From assembly GCF_001704415.2 (NCBI RefSeq), contig NC_030817.1, forward strand, positions 50,887,550-50,951,549: a stretch of DNA of 64,000 nt, read 5' to 3'. A program made the position numbers and the translations under genes. Source of the DNA: Capra hircus (Eukaryota > Chordata > Mammalia > Artiodactyla > Bovidae). The notes under the pieces were generated by a model. That model was not told the origin of the DNA. It was given only the letters and a program-made list of their open reading frames with translations, and searched no databases. Position 1 is the stretch's first letter. Each line of letters begins with the position of its first letter. Positions 33,081-45,734 of this stretch are shown here, piece after piece.

Positions 33081-35198
33081 TTGTTGTTGTTAAGGTGCTC
33101 AGTCTTGTCTGACATTTTGCAACCCCAGGAACTGCAGCACGCCAGGGTTCCCTGTCCTTCACCATCTCCTAGAGTTTACTCAAACTCAAGTCAATTGAGT
33201 TGACGATGCCATCCAACCATCTCATCTTCTGTCGTCCTCTTCTCCTTCTACCTTCAAATCTTTCCCAGCATCAGGGTCTCTTCCACTGCATCGGTTTTCT
33301 GCATCAGATGGCCAAAGTATTGGAGTTTCAGCTTCAGCATCAGTCCTCCCAATGAATATTCAGGACTGATTTCCTTTAGGATTGACTGGTTTGATCTCTT
33401 TGCTGTCCAAGGGACTCTCAAGAGTCTTCTACAACACCCCAGTTCAAAAACATCAATTCTTCTATGCTCAGCCCTTCTTTCTACTCCAACTCTCACATAT
33501 GGAAAGTGAAGAGAAATCAACAAGCCTCTTGATGAAAGTGAAAAGACATCTGGAAAAACCATAGCTTTGACCAGATGGACCTTTGTTGGCAAATTGATGT
33601 CTTTCCTTTTTAATATGCTGTCTAGGTTGGTCACAGTTTTTCTCCCAAGGAGGAAGCGTCTTTTAATTTAATGGCTGCAGTCACCATCTGCAGTGATTTG
33701 GGAGCCCAAGAAAATAAAGACTCTCACTCTTTCCATTGTTTCCCTACCTATTTGCCATGAAGTGATGGGGCTGGATGCCATGACCTTAATATTCTGAATG
33801 TTGACTTTTAAGCTAGCTTTTTCACACTTCTCTTTCACTTTCATCAAGAGGCTTGTTGATGTCTCTTCACTTTCTGCCATAAGGGTGATGACATCTGTGT
33901 ATTTGAGGTTATTGATATTTCTCCCCCCAATCTTGATTCCAGCTTGTGCTTCATCCAGCCCAGCATTTTTCATGATGTACTCTGCATAGAAGTTAAATAA
34001 GCAGGGTGACAATATACAGCCTTGAAGTACTCCTTTCCCAATTTTGAACCAGTCCATCATTCCATGTCCAGTTCTAACTGTTGCTTCTTGATCTGGATAC
34101 AGGTTTCCCAGGAGGCAGGTAGGGCAGGTAAGATATGGTCTGGAATTCCCGTATCTTTCAGAATTTTCCACAGTTTGTTGCGATCTACACAATCAAAGGC
34201 TTTAGTGTACTCAATGAAGCAGAAATAGATGTCTTTTCTGGAATTCTCTGGCTTTTACTATTATCCAGTGGATGCTGTCAATTTGATTTCTGGTTTCTCT
34301 GCCTTTTTAAAATCCAGCTTGTATATCTGGAAGTTCTCGGTTCACACACTGTTGAAGCCTAGCTTGAAGGATTTTAAGTATTACTTTACTAGCATGTGAA
34401 ATGAGCACAATTTTTCAGTAGTTTGAACATTCTTTGGCATTGCCCTTCATTGGGATTGGAATGAAAACTGACCTTTTCCAGTCATGTGGCCACTGCTGAG
34501 TTTTCCAAATTTGCTGGCATATTGAGTGCAGCACTTTCACAGCATCATCTTTTAGGATTTGAAATAGCACAGCTGGAATTCCATCACCTTCATTAGCTTT
34601 GTTCGCAGTGATACTTCCTAAGGCCCACTTGACTTCACACTCCAGGATGTCTGGCTCTAGGTGAGTGATCACACCATCATGGTTATCTGAGTCATTAAGT
34701 AAGACCTTTTCTGTATAGTTCTGTGTATTCTTGCCACCTCTTCTTAATGTCTTCTTCTTCTATTAGGACCATACAGTTTCTGTCCTTTATTGTGCTTATC
34801 TTTGTATGAAATATTGCCTAGGTATCTCTAATTCCCTTGAAGAGATCTCTAGTCTTTTCCATTCTATTGTTTTCCTCTATTTCTTTGCATTGTTCACTTA
34901 AAAGGGCTTTCTTATCTCTCCTTGCTATTCTCTGGAACTCTGCATTCAGATGGGGATATCTTTCCTTTTCTCCTTTGCCTTTCACATCTCTTCTCTCAGC
35001 TGTACAGCCCTCATCAGACAAACATTTTGCCTTTCTTTTTCTTGGGGATGTTTTTGATCACCACCTCCTGTACAATGTTACAAACCTCTGGCCATTGTTC
35101 TTCAGGCACTCTATCAGATCTAATCCCTTGAATCTATTTTTCACTTCCACTCTGTAATCATATGGGATTTGATTTAGGTCATACTTGAATGGCCTCGT
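33081..35198 (-). mobile_element. BovB LINE, about 2.1 kb
   Basis: The longest BovB here, 5'-truncated, flanked by GGAAT(A/C)ATAC at 33069-33078 and 35199-35208. Minus-strand coding pieces run from the post-endonuclease region (34818-35021, RYPHLNAEFQRIARRDKKAL) through RT (34415-34672, LGSITANKANEGDGIPAVLF) and motif C, read as YTDV instead of YADD at about 33893-33904, to the C-terminus (33254-33634). Many frameshifts. A 42-bp inverted insert lies at about 33501-33543. Confidence 0.92.
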
Positions 35199-35270
35199 GG
35201 AATCATACGAGGGTAGCCTTTTCAGACTGGCTTCTTTCACACAGTAATTTGCACTTAGTATACAGTGCAT

Positions 35271-35491
35271 CGGGGCTTCCCTGGTGGCTCAGAGGATAAA
35301 GCGTCTGCCTGAAATGTGAGAGACCGGGGTTCGATCCCTGGGTTGGGAAGATCCCCTGGAGAAGGAAATGGCAACCCACTCCAGTATTCTTGCCTGGAGA
35401 ATCCCATGGACGGAGGAGCTTGGTGGGCTACAGTCCACGGGTCACAAAGAGTCGAACACAACTCAGCAACTTCACTTTCACTTTCACTTTC
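35271..35491 (+). mobile_element. Bov-tA SINE with perfect duplication
   Basis: Sense copy starting GGGGCTTCCCTGGTGGCTC and ending in (TTCACTTTCACTTTCA)-type tail repeats. Perfect 11-bp duplication ATACAGTGCAT at 35260-35270 and 35492-35502. Low divergence, a recent insertion into the old L1. Confidence 0.95.
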
Positions 35492-35607
35492 ATACAGTGC
35501 ATAAAATGTTGCCTCCTTCATGGTTTTTACACAGCTTACTAGTTCATTATTTCTTAATGCTGAATAATATTCCATTTATGGATGTGCCACCATTTATTGA
35601 TTCACTT

Positions 35608-35797
35608 CTTAAAAAAATTTATTTGGCTGCTTAAGGTCTTAATTGTGGTACGTGAAATCTTCCATTTTTGTTGCAGCATGGGGCTCTTTTATTCAGTTGC
35701 AGTATGTGGGATCTAGTTCTCTGATTAGGAATCGAACCTGGGCCCCCTGCATTGGGAGCACAGAGACTTAGCCACTGGACCACCACAGAAGTCTCCC
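35608..35797 (-). mobile_element. CHR-type tRNA-Glu SINE (cetartiodactyl)
   Basis: Antisense: an A/T-rich tail (AAAAAAATTTATTTGGCTGC), a GTGGGATCTAGTTCTCTGATT section, then a tRNA-like end (CCCCCTGCATTGGGAGCACAG, CCACTGGACCACCACAG). Flanked by ATTCACTT at 35600-35607 and 35798-35805. Older than the Bov-tA copies and of a family shared more widely in Cetartiodactyla. Confidence 0.82.
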
Positions 35798-37652
35798 ATT
35801 CACTTTTTAAAGGACATCTTAGCTGCTTCCAGTTTGGAGAAATTATCAATAAAGTTGCTATTAATAGCTGTATGCAAGTATTTGTATGAATATAAATTAT
35901 CAACCCATTTGGGTAAATGCCTAGGAGAGTGACTGCTGGGTCACATAAGCAACACTATTAGCTTTGTAAGAAACGCCAAATTGTCTTCTAAAGTGAGTGT
36001 ACCATTTTGCATTCCCACCAGTGAGGAATCAGAGTTTTTGCTGCTTCACATCTTTGTCAGCATTTGATGATGCCAAGTTTGTTCTGTTTTGTTTGGAACT
36101 TAGCCATTTTAATAGGTAATGGCGCCTCATTTTAGTCTGAAAGTCCCCAATGATGTATGGTGTGGAGAATTTTATCATATGCTTATTTGCAGCCTGTGTA
36201 TCTTCTCTTCCCTTTGCCCTTTATTTAATGAGCTGTTTCCTTAGTGCTGAATTTTAGAGTTCTTGGTCTATTTTGGATATAAGTCCTTTATCGAACACAT
36301 TTGGCAAATATTTTCTGTCAGCTGTGGCTTGTCTTGTCTTTCTCTGTTGCAGTATCGTTTCTGCAGATCAGAAGTTTTTCACTCGAAGGAAGTCCAAATT
36401 ATCAACTTTTCCTTCCACGGATCATGCCTTTTGGTGTTGTATCTAAAAACTCATTGCTGAACCCAAGGTCATCTATATTTTCTCCTATGCTATCTTCTAA
36501 GAGTTGTATAGCTTTGCATTCTACATTATTAGGTCTATGACCCATTTTACGTTAATTTTTGTGAAAGGTACAAGGTCAGTGTTTAGATTCACTTCTGCAT
36601 GTGGATGTCTAGTTGCCCCAACACCATGTCAAGAAGACTGTCCTTTCTTAATTATTGCCTTTACTCCTTTGTCAGAGATCACTGACTATACTTGTGTGGG
36701 TTTATTTCTGGGCTCTCTATCTTCTATTCTTCTGACCTATTTGTCTGTTCTTTTACTAACAGTACGCTGTCTTGATTACTGTAGCTTCACAGTAAGTATT
36801 GAGGTTGGGTACTACTGATTTTTTCTTCTCCTTCAATATTATTGGCTCTTCTGCCTTTCCATATCAAACTCAGAATTTATTAATATCTACAAAATAACTT
36901 ATCAGGATTGTGCTTGGGATTGCATTGAATTTACAGATCAAGTTGGAAAGAACTGACATATTGACAACATAGAGTTTTCCTATCCCTGGCTTATCTTCCC
37001 ACTTACTTAGATTTCCTTTGATTAATTCCATTAGGGTTCTATATTTTTCGTCACAGAGATCTTGTACATATTTTGTTAGGTCTGTACCTATGTATTTTTA
37101 TTTTTGTGGCAGTGAAAATGGCATTGTGTTTCTTATTTTAAATTTCAGTTGTTCATTGCTGGTATACAGGGAAACTAAATGACTTTTGTATATTAACCCA
37201 GTGTTAGTTCCATAGGTTTTCTGTTCTGTGGGTTTTTTTTTTTTTTGGTCAATTCTAGGGATTTTCAACATAGAAATCATACCATAAGCAAAGACAGTTT
37301 TATTCCTTCCTTCCCAATCTGTATACCTTTTATTTTTTTCTTTTACTAACTGAATAGGAATTCAACATTGAAGAGAGAATATTTTGCCTTGTTTACAATC
37401 ACAGAGGAAAAGCATCTAGTTCCTCACCACTAAGTATGATACAGGCTATAGGGTTTGTATAGATGTTCTTCATCAAGTTGAGGAAGTTTCTTTCTATTCC
37501 TGGTTTGCTAAGGGTTTTTACCATGAATGGGTGTTGGATTTTGTCAAGCGCTATTTTTTATGTCCTGATATTGTCACATGATTTTTCTTCATTAGCCTCT
37601 TGATGTGACAGATTATGATAACTGATTTTTGAACAGTGAACCAATCTTGTAT

Positions 37653-38984
37653 CAGTTCAGTCAGTTCAGTTCAGTCGAGCAGTTGTGTCCAACTCTTTGC
37701 AACCCCATGAACTGCAGCACGCCAGGCTCCCTGTCCATCACCATCTCCCGGAGTTCACTCAAACTCATGTCCATCGAGTCGGTGATGCCATCCAGCCATC
37801 TCATCCTCTGTTGTCCCGTTCTCCTCCTGCCCCCAATCCCTCCCAGCATCAGTCTTTTCCAATGAGTCAACTCTTTGCATGAGGTGGCCAAAGTACTGGA
37901 GTTTCAGCTTTAGCATCATTCCTTCCAAAGAAATCCCAGGGCTGATCTCCTTCAGAATTGGCTGGTTGGATCTCCTTGCAGTCCAAGGGACTCTCAAGAG
38001 TCTTCTCCAACACCACAGTTCAAAAGCATCAATTCTTCAGCGCTCAGCTTTCCTCACAGTCCAACTCTCACATCCATACATGACCACATGAGAAACCATA
38101 GCCTTGACTAGATGGACATTTGTTGGCAAAGTAATGTCTCTGCTTTTGAGTATGCTATCTAGGTTGGTCATAACTTTTCTTCCAAGGAGTAAGGGTCCTT
38201 TAATTTCATGGCTGCAGCCACCATCTGCAGTGATTTTGGAGCCCCCCACAAAATAAAGTCTGACACTGTTTCCACTGTTTCCCCATCTATTTCCCATAAA
38301 GTGATGGGACCAGATGCCATGATCTTCGTTTTCTGAATGCTGAACTTTAAGCCAACTTTTTCACTCTCCTCTTTCACTTTCATCAAGAGGCTTTTTACTT
38401 CCTCTTCACTTTCTGCCATAACGGTGCTGTCATTTGCATATCTGAGGTTATTGATATTTCTCCCGGCAGTCTTGATTCCAGCTTGTGTTTCTTCCAGTCC
38501 AGTGTTTCTCATGATGTACTCTGCATATAAGTTAAATAAGCAGGGTGACAATATACAGCCTTGACGTACTCCTTTTCCTATTTGGAACCAGTCTGTTGTT
38601 TCATGTCCAGTTCTAACTGTTGCTTCCTGACCTGCATATAGGTTTCTCAAGAGGCAGGTCAGGTGGTCTGGTATTCCTCTCTCTCAGAATTTTCGACAGT
38701 TTATTGTGATCCACACAGTCTAAGGCTTTGGCATAGTCAATAAAGCAGAAATAGATGTTCTTCTGAAACGCTCTTGCTTTTTCCATGATCCAGCGGATGT
38801 TGGCAATTTGATCTCTGGTTCCTCTGCCTTTTCTAAACCAGCTTGAACATCTGAAAGTTCAGAGTTCACATATTGCTGAAGACTGGCTTGGAGAATTTTG
38901 AGCATTACTTTACTAGCATGTGAGATGAGTGCAATTGTGTGGTAGTTTGAGCATTCTTTGGCATTACCTTTCTTTGGGATTTGA
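37653..38984 (-). mobile_element. BovB LINE, about 1.33 kb, in old L1
   Basis: The 3' end lies at the left, with a short-repeat tail (CAGTCAGTTCAGTTCAGTC). The minus-strand frame 38168-38650 covers RT motif B (RQGCILSPCLFNL) and motif C read as YANDSTVM, with Asn in place of the first catalytic Asp of YADD. The 5' truncation falls in the region that encodes ..PIPKKGNA.. (about 38960). No clear duplication. Confidence 0.92.
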
Positions 38985-39083
38985 ATGATACCTGAAATAA
39001 ATTGAACTGGGTTGTGGTGTATAATACTTTTTTAAACATTGTTAACATTTTATTTGCTAATATTTGGAGGATTTTGCTTTTAT

Positions 39084-39197
39084 GAAATTGCAACCCACTC
39101 CAGTATTCTTGCCTAGAGAATTCCAGGGACAGAGGAGCCTTGCAGGCAACATTTCATAGGGTTGCAAAAAGTTGAACACGACTGAGCAACTATCACT
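39084..39197 (+). mobile_element. Bov-A SINE monomer
   Basis: Sense Bov-A (GAAATTGCAACCCACTCCAG to CACGACTGAGCAACTATCAC) inside the old L1. Boundaries approximate. Confidence 0.88.
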
Positions 39198-39425
39198 AAT
39201 GAGAGATATCAGTTTGTAGTTTTCCTTCCCTGTAATATCTTCCTGGTTTTAATATTAGAGGAATGCCAAGCTTATAAAATAGGAAGTGTTCCTTCTATTT
39301 TCTGGAAGAAATTATAGAAATTGGTGAGCTTGGTAGAAGTCATCACCAAAGCTATCTGAACTGATACATTTTTAAGGGGATGTTATTAACTACTAATTCA
39401 ATTTCTTAACAGATATAGGTCAGGT

Positions 39426-39711
39426 CTATCCAGGCTTAGACGTATGAGTCTCCATCCTCAGCTCCCACCAGCAACTATTCTATCCTTTTGGGTCTCTAGG
39501 TCAGTCTCAGGAGAAGGGGAGTTGACTGGATTCCAGTACAATCTTTCAACTCAGGCTTGAGATGTAAATTAAATCACTGCCCTTGGATCCAAACATCTGT
39601 AACCAGGATGCAAAAAGTCATGCAGTACAGTTTAAGGCCATTTAAACCCCAAGTCCTGGGTCAGGATAACCTACAATCAAAAAAATATGTGGAAGGGCAG
39701 GCAAGAAGTGA
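39426..39711. other. Non-L1 segment between two L1 copies
   Basis: About 290 bp that neither matches L1 nor any Bov element I recognise, placed between L1 pieces that cover the same L1 interval. Possibly original intron sequence or part of an old insertion. Confidence 0.4.
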
Positions 39712-39725
39712 TGACTATTTCAGGG

Positions 39726-39931
39726 ACTACCTGCACTCAGTGGTGTCTGATTCTTTGTGACCCCACGGACTGTAGCCAGTCAGGGTCCTCTGTCCAGAGA
39801 ATTTCCCAGGCAAGAATACTGGAGCAGGTTGCCATTCCCCACTCCAGGGCATCTTCCTGACCCAGGGACTGAAACCTGCATCTCCTGCATGGCAGGCAGA
39901 TTCTTTACCGCTGGAGCCACCTGGAAAGCCC
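39726..39931 (-). mobile_element. Bov-tA SINE
   Basis: Antisense copy (CACTCAGTGGTGTCTGATTC to GGAGCCACCTGGAAAGCC). Flanked by imperfect 14-bp duplications TGA(C/T)TATTTCA(G/A)GG at 39712-39725 and 39932-39945 (12/14). Confidence 0.92.
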
Positions 39932-41089
39932 TGATTATTTCAAGGCTGGGTGCCAATCTGTTAGGTGTTGGGATTTTAAAAATGTATTTGTAATGTCTTT
40001 GGTTTTGATGTCAGGATAATGCTGGCCTCAAATAATAAGTAGGGAAGTATTCTCTCCTCTTTAATTTTCTGAAATTTATGTAGAAGTGGCATTATTTTTT
40101 CCTGTTTTATTTTTAAATATGTTAGAATTCACCAGCAAAGGCATCTGGGCCTGAAGCTTTCTCTGTGAGAAAGTTTTTTAGCAACAAATTCAATTTCTTT
40201 AATAAATACAGAGCGACTCAAATTATCTACTTCTCCTTATGTGAGCTTTAGTAGAATGTCTTATAAAAAAATTTTCCCATTAGTTATCAAATTTGTGAGC
40301 ACAGAGTTGCTCATAACATTCCTCTGTTATCCTTTTAATGTCCATGATGACTTCTCTGTCATTTCTGATATTAGTAATTTTTGTCTCCTCTCTTTTTATC
40401 TTTGTTAGTCAGGCTGGATGTTTATCAATTTTATTGATCCTTTCAAAGAACCAGCCTATGCTTTTATTTATTTTTGCTACTGTTTCCCAGTTTTCAATTT
40501 CACTGATTTCTGGTATACTTTATTATTATTTTTCTTCTGCTTAACATATGTTTATATTGCTCTTTTTTTCTGTTTCCTAAGGTAGAAGCTTAGACTATTT
40601 GTTTTCTAATATATGTACTCAATGCCATAGATTTCCCTCTAAACACTGCTTTCAGTGCATCCCACCAATTTTGACAAGTTGTCTTTTCATTTAGTTCAGA
40701 ATATTTTTAATTTATCTTGAGACTTATTCTTTGATCCAAGTGTTGTTTAATGTCCAAATATTTGGGGATTTTCCAGATTATCTTTCTGTTATTAATTTAT
40801 GGTTTAATTTCACTGTAATCTGACAGTGTATTTTTATATGATTTCTACACTTTCAATTTTGCCAAAGTGTGTCTTACGACCCAGGATGTGATCTAACTTG
40901 GTTGAATGCACCACGTGAACTTGAAAAGAATATGTATTATGCTGTTGCTGGACAGAAATTTATTTTACTATTCCTAGAACTAGTATTGGCATTTGCTTCT
41001 AGAAAAAAAACCCAGCTTTTGCATTTTCCTTCAGCCCCTTGATTAGTTTTCAGATCACTGTTCTTTTAATTAAGCAATATATTAAAAAT

Positions 41090-41340
41090 AATATATGCAA
41101 GGATAGCTGTTCCCACTACTTAATACTGCAATAATATCTGATATTATTAGGCCAAAAAATTGAAAGTAAAATTGGTAATATTGTCTTTATTTTCATAAGA
41201 CAAGATTATATAGAGATTTCTGACAAATCTACCAAAAATTACAGGAAGTATAATTTAGCACAATCCCAGGATACAAGATCAGTAGGCTATCAACAAATCA
41301 TTGGAAAATGAAATTCAAGTACACATACTTACATACACAT
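41090..41340 (+). mobile_element. Very old L1-like relic
   Basis: The sense strand preserves the order GATAGCTGTTCCCACTACTT, TTATATAGAGATTTCTGACA and CAGGATACAAGATCAGTAGG, resembling the L1 ORF2 segment downstream of the FADD motif. Heavily decayed. Confidence 0.5.
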
Positions 41341-44300
41341 TAATTCATACAAGAGCTAGTTGCATTCTGACTGAAGGACCCTTTAGAGTATGACAGTTTA
41401 AAGTCAGAAGCAGAAATCCTGGATAGCAACTATTACTCTTTTAACTGATATAAATTTTAAAACAATAGTCTAAAACAGAGTTATGGCTCTCAGTTGCAAT
41501 GCAACCACTTCCTAAAACTGAGGGCGCTGCTAAATCCTCTCAATTCTCCTCTGTGAAACAGGTTTGTTAGAACAAAAACAGAATGAGTTCAAACTAAGAG
41601 GAAAAGAAATAGCTGAGGAGAAATTTGACTTCACAGAAAAAACTGCAAAATGTTTATTAAAGGCCTATTCTAAACATGGAGATGTTTGTAGGTACCACTG
41701 AAAATCTACAGAAAACGTGTGCTCTGCTGTCCTGGAGCTTAAAATCGTGTTTCAAAGACAAGATTACTTTCAGGAAAGTTAAATAATGTAAGGCACTCTA
41801 TGATTTAGTGCCAAGATGAATGGCTGAGATAAGCACTGCAGGAGTTCGCTTCAGAGAAGGGAGATATCAGTGTGGGCTGACATGTTAGAAGAACACTTCA
41901 GGGAAACAAGAAATAATGAGGGAGTATGACCTGGGGTAGGGCATGAAAAAGGTAGAAGAAAGAAACTCTATCCCTCATAAAATTATTCAGCTGGCCTCAA
42001 CAGCCCCTCTTCCCAAACGTCAGCTCCTCTCAAAGATGATCTGATTACCCAGGTTGAAGATATGTGACAGAGATGGAAGAAACCCAGGTTTAGCTTCCCA
42101 TCTTCCTACCTACATGTCCTCAGACCCAACCACTATCTCCAGTGGTTGAGTGACACCTGGGTTCTCAGCATTGCCCTCCACCATAGCATTGTCTTCAGAA
42201 TAAGCAAGGTGCCTTCAGGCAAGCACTCACGAAAACGCAGAGTCAGTAATTAGGTCAGAAACTCACAAACCTGACTAGTGAAATAGTCATATGAAGAAGG
42301 CAGTCATGAGAAAAGAGAGAAGAATTTTAAAAATATAAATTAATCACATTTAAGAAGAGCAGCAATTAAAAGGAGTGAAAAATACTGTGGAAGAAATAGG
42401 ACGGGGAGACTTTTAAAAATAAGGCCATGAATATTTAAAAAGTGTTAGAAAACATGTTTATTTAAAAAATACAGTTCTCTTTGAAAAGAAGAGACTGAGA
42501 CAAATAAGCCTTGAGTTCATACTGACAAACGGTGCACTGAGAAGGGAAACAGGATGAACGGGGGATGAAACAAGGGACAGGGCGAGGACCCGACAGGGAA
42601 AACAGGGGGAGCTCACCTGCCATGAAAGCTCAGGTAGCAACAGTTGAACTATTCAGTGCTGAGTGACTAGCTTTCTTTTCTTTTTGCACCATGAAAATAC
42701 TGCTAGGAAAAGCACGTAAAGCAAGACCAGCTAGAAAACACGCACAATCTGGGGCATGAAAACAATCTGATAGCCATACACCTGTGTCTTCAGAAGCCTG
42801 CTGTTTGCAGACATATACCATGCTTGTGGTTCTGGCCAATTTCTGCATTTTGCTAGTATCCCACACAATGGAAAAGGAATTATACTGTAGGGGAGGTGTG
42901 GGATTCCTTGGGTAGCAGAATCCAGATACTCATAACTATGTGTATTTGGGCCAAAAGGTTCTCAGAAGCCATGCAAAGAAATGCAGAAATAAAGACAGGG
43001 AGTCCCTGGCAATCAATAGGGACTTTTTTGTTTTAAAAAGTCTAGTCTAAACACAGCTGAACTCATGAGGATATGTCTCTTAAAATATGGGTTTCCATAC
43101 TCCCTTCCTATTAATCACCCTCCCTTCCCTTCCTATCTCCTCCAGCAATTTTTATTGAGTGCTTACTCTAGGCATTGTGTTCACTGGTGCCTCCTTAGAT
43201 TTCTATATTTTCTTTCTTTTCCAGGCTGAGCAAATTGTCTTTCAGGGTACATATATCTGCCAGTATATGATCTCAAAAGTATGAGAAGGCTAAAGGGGTT
43301 CCTGTTTCAGTCATCCTAAAAGACAAAAGCCAATGCTTCCATGCAGAGCACCAAAACACATCCAGATAATTTTTTTAGGAGAAAATACATGACTCCCAGC
43401 ACTGATTTGCTTGTAGAAAACAGACCTGGCTAAAATAAACTCAGTTTTGTGTAATCAGGGTACCTATCTACTCTACTGTCCCATGATTCCCATATCTAAG
43501 AATGCTGTTCTTATCTGTTTTAGGAAAAATGGTAGGAAACAGTCAACTGGTCTGAGCAGCCTTATCAGAGCCATATTGAATTACAGCATGTGTTCCTCTG
43601 ATATGTGTTATAGCAACATGGCATTAGAGCCACATACACATCAACATCAGTTGTGACATAGTCTCATATTAGAAGAAACTGTGCTTGCCATCAGTGATGT
43701 GGCAGAAGGCAATGGGAATTGCTACTGGTAATGGTTAATGTTCATTTCTTCCTGTTCCACTTTCTATAAACAAGGTAATGCCTATACAAGCTCATTACTG
43801 TAAACTGAGCACATTTAAATTGGCAGTAAAACCAGAATATTTACTCTAGTGCACATATAAAGTGCCTCATCCAATGTTTTGGAAATGTTTCAAGTTTTGA
43901 AACCAAGCAGCTGGCAGCTTTACAAGCCAAACCTTACACTTAAATCACTCACTCTGGAAAGTTTTTTGGTGTCCCGTGTCAGGTAGTACCATTCAGCAGA
44001 CATTCATTCCCCACCCCTTGGATTCTTTTGCAATAAATTTGCATTCATGGGGCTCTTATAACTGTTCCAGCACCACAGATTCCAATGGCTGTTGATTAAA
44101 TGTATATATCCTGTGCATTTAATCTGACTTTCATTATGGCCACTTCATAAAAATGCCACAGACTGGACAAGTGATGACACATAGCAAGAACCTGGAACCC
44201 CTGCAAAGCCTCAGATTAGCTTTTTTTCTCTGTCTTTATTAATAGTGACCATTTTGCAGCCCAGCTCTAAATCAGCAAAAGTATTTGACAGTAAATGTTC

Positions 44301-44829
44301 CTATCTATGGATTATATATAACCTGTCCTAAACACCAGATGAAAAAGGGATAACCCCAGGAAAGGAAGGGCTGGCTTCCATGTAAATCATGTTACAAATT
44401 GGACAACACCCAGAGAGTTCATTGTTCAGCCTCAATTGTGAAGGGCCATTCCCATTTACTATTCCCCTAGAATCAATGTTAATTAAGGCAGACTGAGATC
44501 ATAAATCAGTGCGGGAGTTTATAATGCAATTCAGCATTGAGCATATATATTTAAATTAAAAGTAACTGATTAACCACAGAGTTTTTAAAAAATTGGCTGA
44601 AGCAATATCTTCACGTGAAGACATGTCACCTTCCATTTTTGTGAAAAGGGGAAATGACAGAAATATCTTCTAAAAAGGTGAATTAAGGCTAGTAAATGAC
44701 TCATGACACTAGTTATTGGGAAGAAGGGAAAAGCGGAAAAGAAAGGGAAAAGAAGAAAAAGAAAAGACAGTCATGTATGAAGGGGAATGCCTTTGTTCTA
44801 TCTCCCTTGAAGTTATTAATGTTTCCATG
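41341..44829. other. Unique intronic sequence
   Basis: No ruminant SINE or BovB and no gene that I can support. Purine-rich run at about 44715-44768 (GGGAAGAAGGGAAAAGCGG and similar). The small open frames (for example 42458-42640, 42630-42866) have no recognisable product. Confidence 0.6.
44390..44690. promoter_or_regulatory. Candidate intronic cis-regulatory element
   Basis: This repeat-free block is dense in homeodomain-type and related sites: GTTAATTAAGG near 44480, AACTGATTAACCACAG near 44565, and TGACAG (a MEIS/TGIF-type core) at 44655-44660. Intron 1 of Raldh2 is known from model vertebrates to hold developmental enhancers, but I cannot show conservation or activity here. Confidence 0.25.
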
Positions 44830-45399
44830 TTCACAAGCACTTATTATGAACCTACTGCATGGAAGGCACTTGCTAGGCATTGGAGATACAGAAATAAATA
44901 GAGTTAGCCCTCGCTCTTGAGATGAGTGCTCAGCACTGCAGTGGAGAAGACCAACACAACAACAGCTCCAGTGATATGATGTGGTAACAACATTGTGAAG
45001 TATTACTGAATACTTACTATGAATATGTTTTAAGGAAAATTTATATTTTAATTTATAAAACACTGCACTGGACAAGTAATTTGTGTGCCAAAGAGAAATC
45101 CAACCAAAGAGCCATGCCTGCCTGACAGAAGCCAAGAGAACATCCTTCTAAGGAGAGCACTTGGGCTTCATCAAAGAAAGCACCAGATCGTCAAACCCTT
45201 AGCTGAAAAAGCAGGATTGTTTGATAAGTCAGTCCTTTCCCAAGAGCTGCGCTAACAGAGCACATCTACACCAGCCCAGCTATATCATGAAGACCGAAAC
45301 ATCCTGCAGAGATCGACAGAGGGGAATTCATTTTAACTCAAAGTATATGGACAATACACATTCAAAAAATAATTCAGATGCTTAACATTATTAGATAGC

Positions 45400-45560
45400 C
45401 ACTGTTTACTGAGCATCTTCACTACTTCACTTAATCTATTTAACAAATCTATGATGTAGGTATTTTCCTTCCAGAAAAGTAAACTAAGATTTATGTCCAA
45501 GTAAACACTGCAAATAACTCACAAGCCAAAAATTTGAACCTAAGTCTCCTGAAGTTACGT
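45400..45560 (-). mobile_element. MIR SINE relic
   Basis: Antisense MIR order: TTTACTGAGCATCTTCACTAC, ATGATGTAGGTATTTTCC, then AATTTGAACCTAAGTCTCC. Confidence 0.6.
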
Positions 45561-45734
45561 ACAGGGCTTTTTTATGCCTGTTAACATTACTGGTTTTTCC
45601 CCATCCTCTCTGCTAAACTATAACTTTAAGTTAAAGAGCTGTCTTCAGTTAGGCCAAAGGCAGTAGAACGAACATAATTAGGAAATTTACTGTAAAGTCA
45701 GAACTGAAAACCAAATGGATCAAGAGAATAATGA

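Larger units (their letters stand above)
32690..40945 (-). mobile_element. Old L1 LINE(s), minus orientation, carrying six younger insertions
   Basis: The plus strand reads antisense L1 from the 3' UTR (ACAGTTTTAGGTTTACAGAA near 32720), through the ORF2 C-terminus (GCATTCCCACCAGTGAGGAA near 36009) and RT domain to the middle of ORF2 (GATGTGATCTAACTTGGTTG near 40883). L1 pieces: 32690-33080, 35199-35270, 35503-35607, 35806-37652, 38985-39083, 39198-39425 and 39988-40945. All frames are broken. The last two pieces partly repeat the same L1 interval, so two L1 copies or a duplication are involved. Confidence 0.85.
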
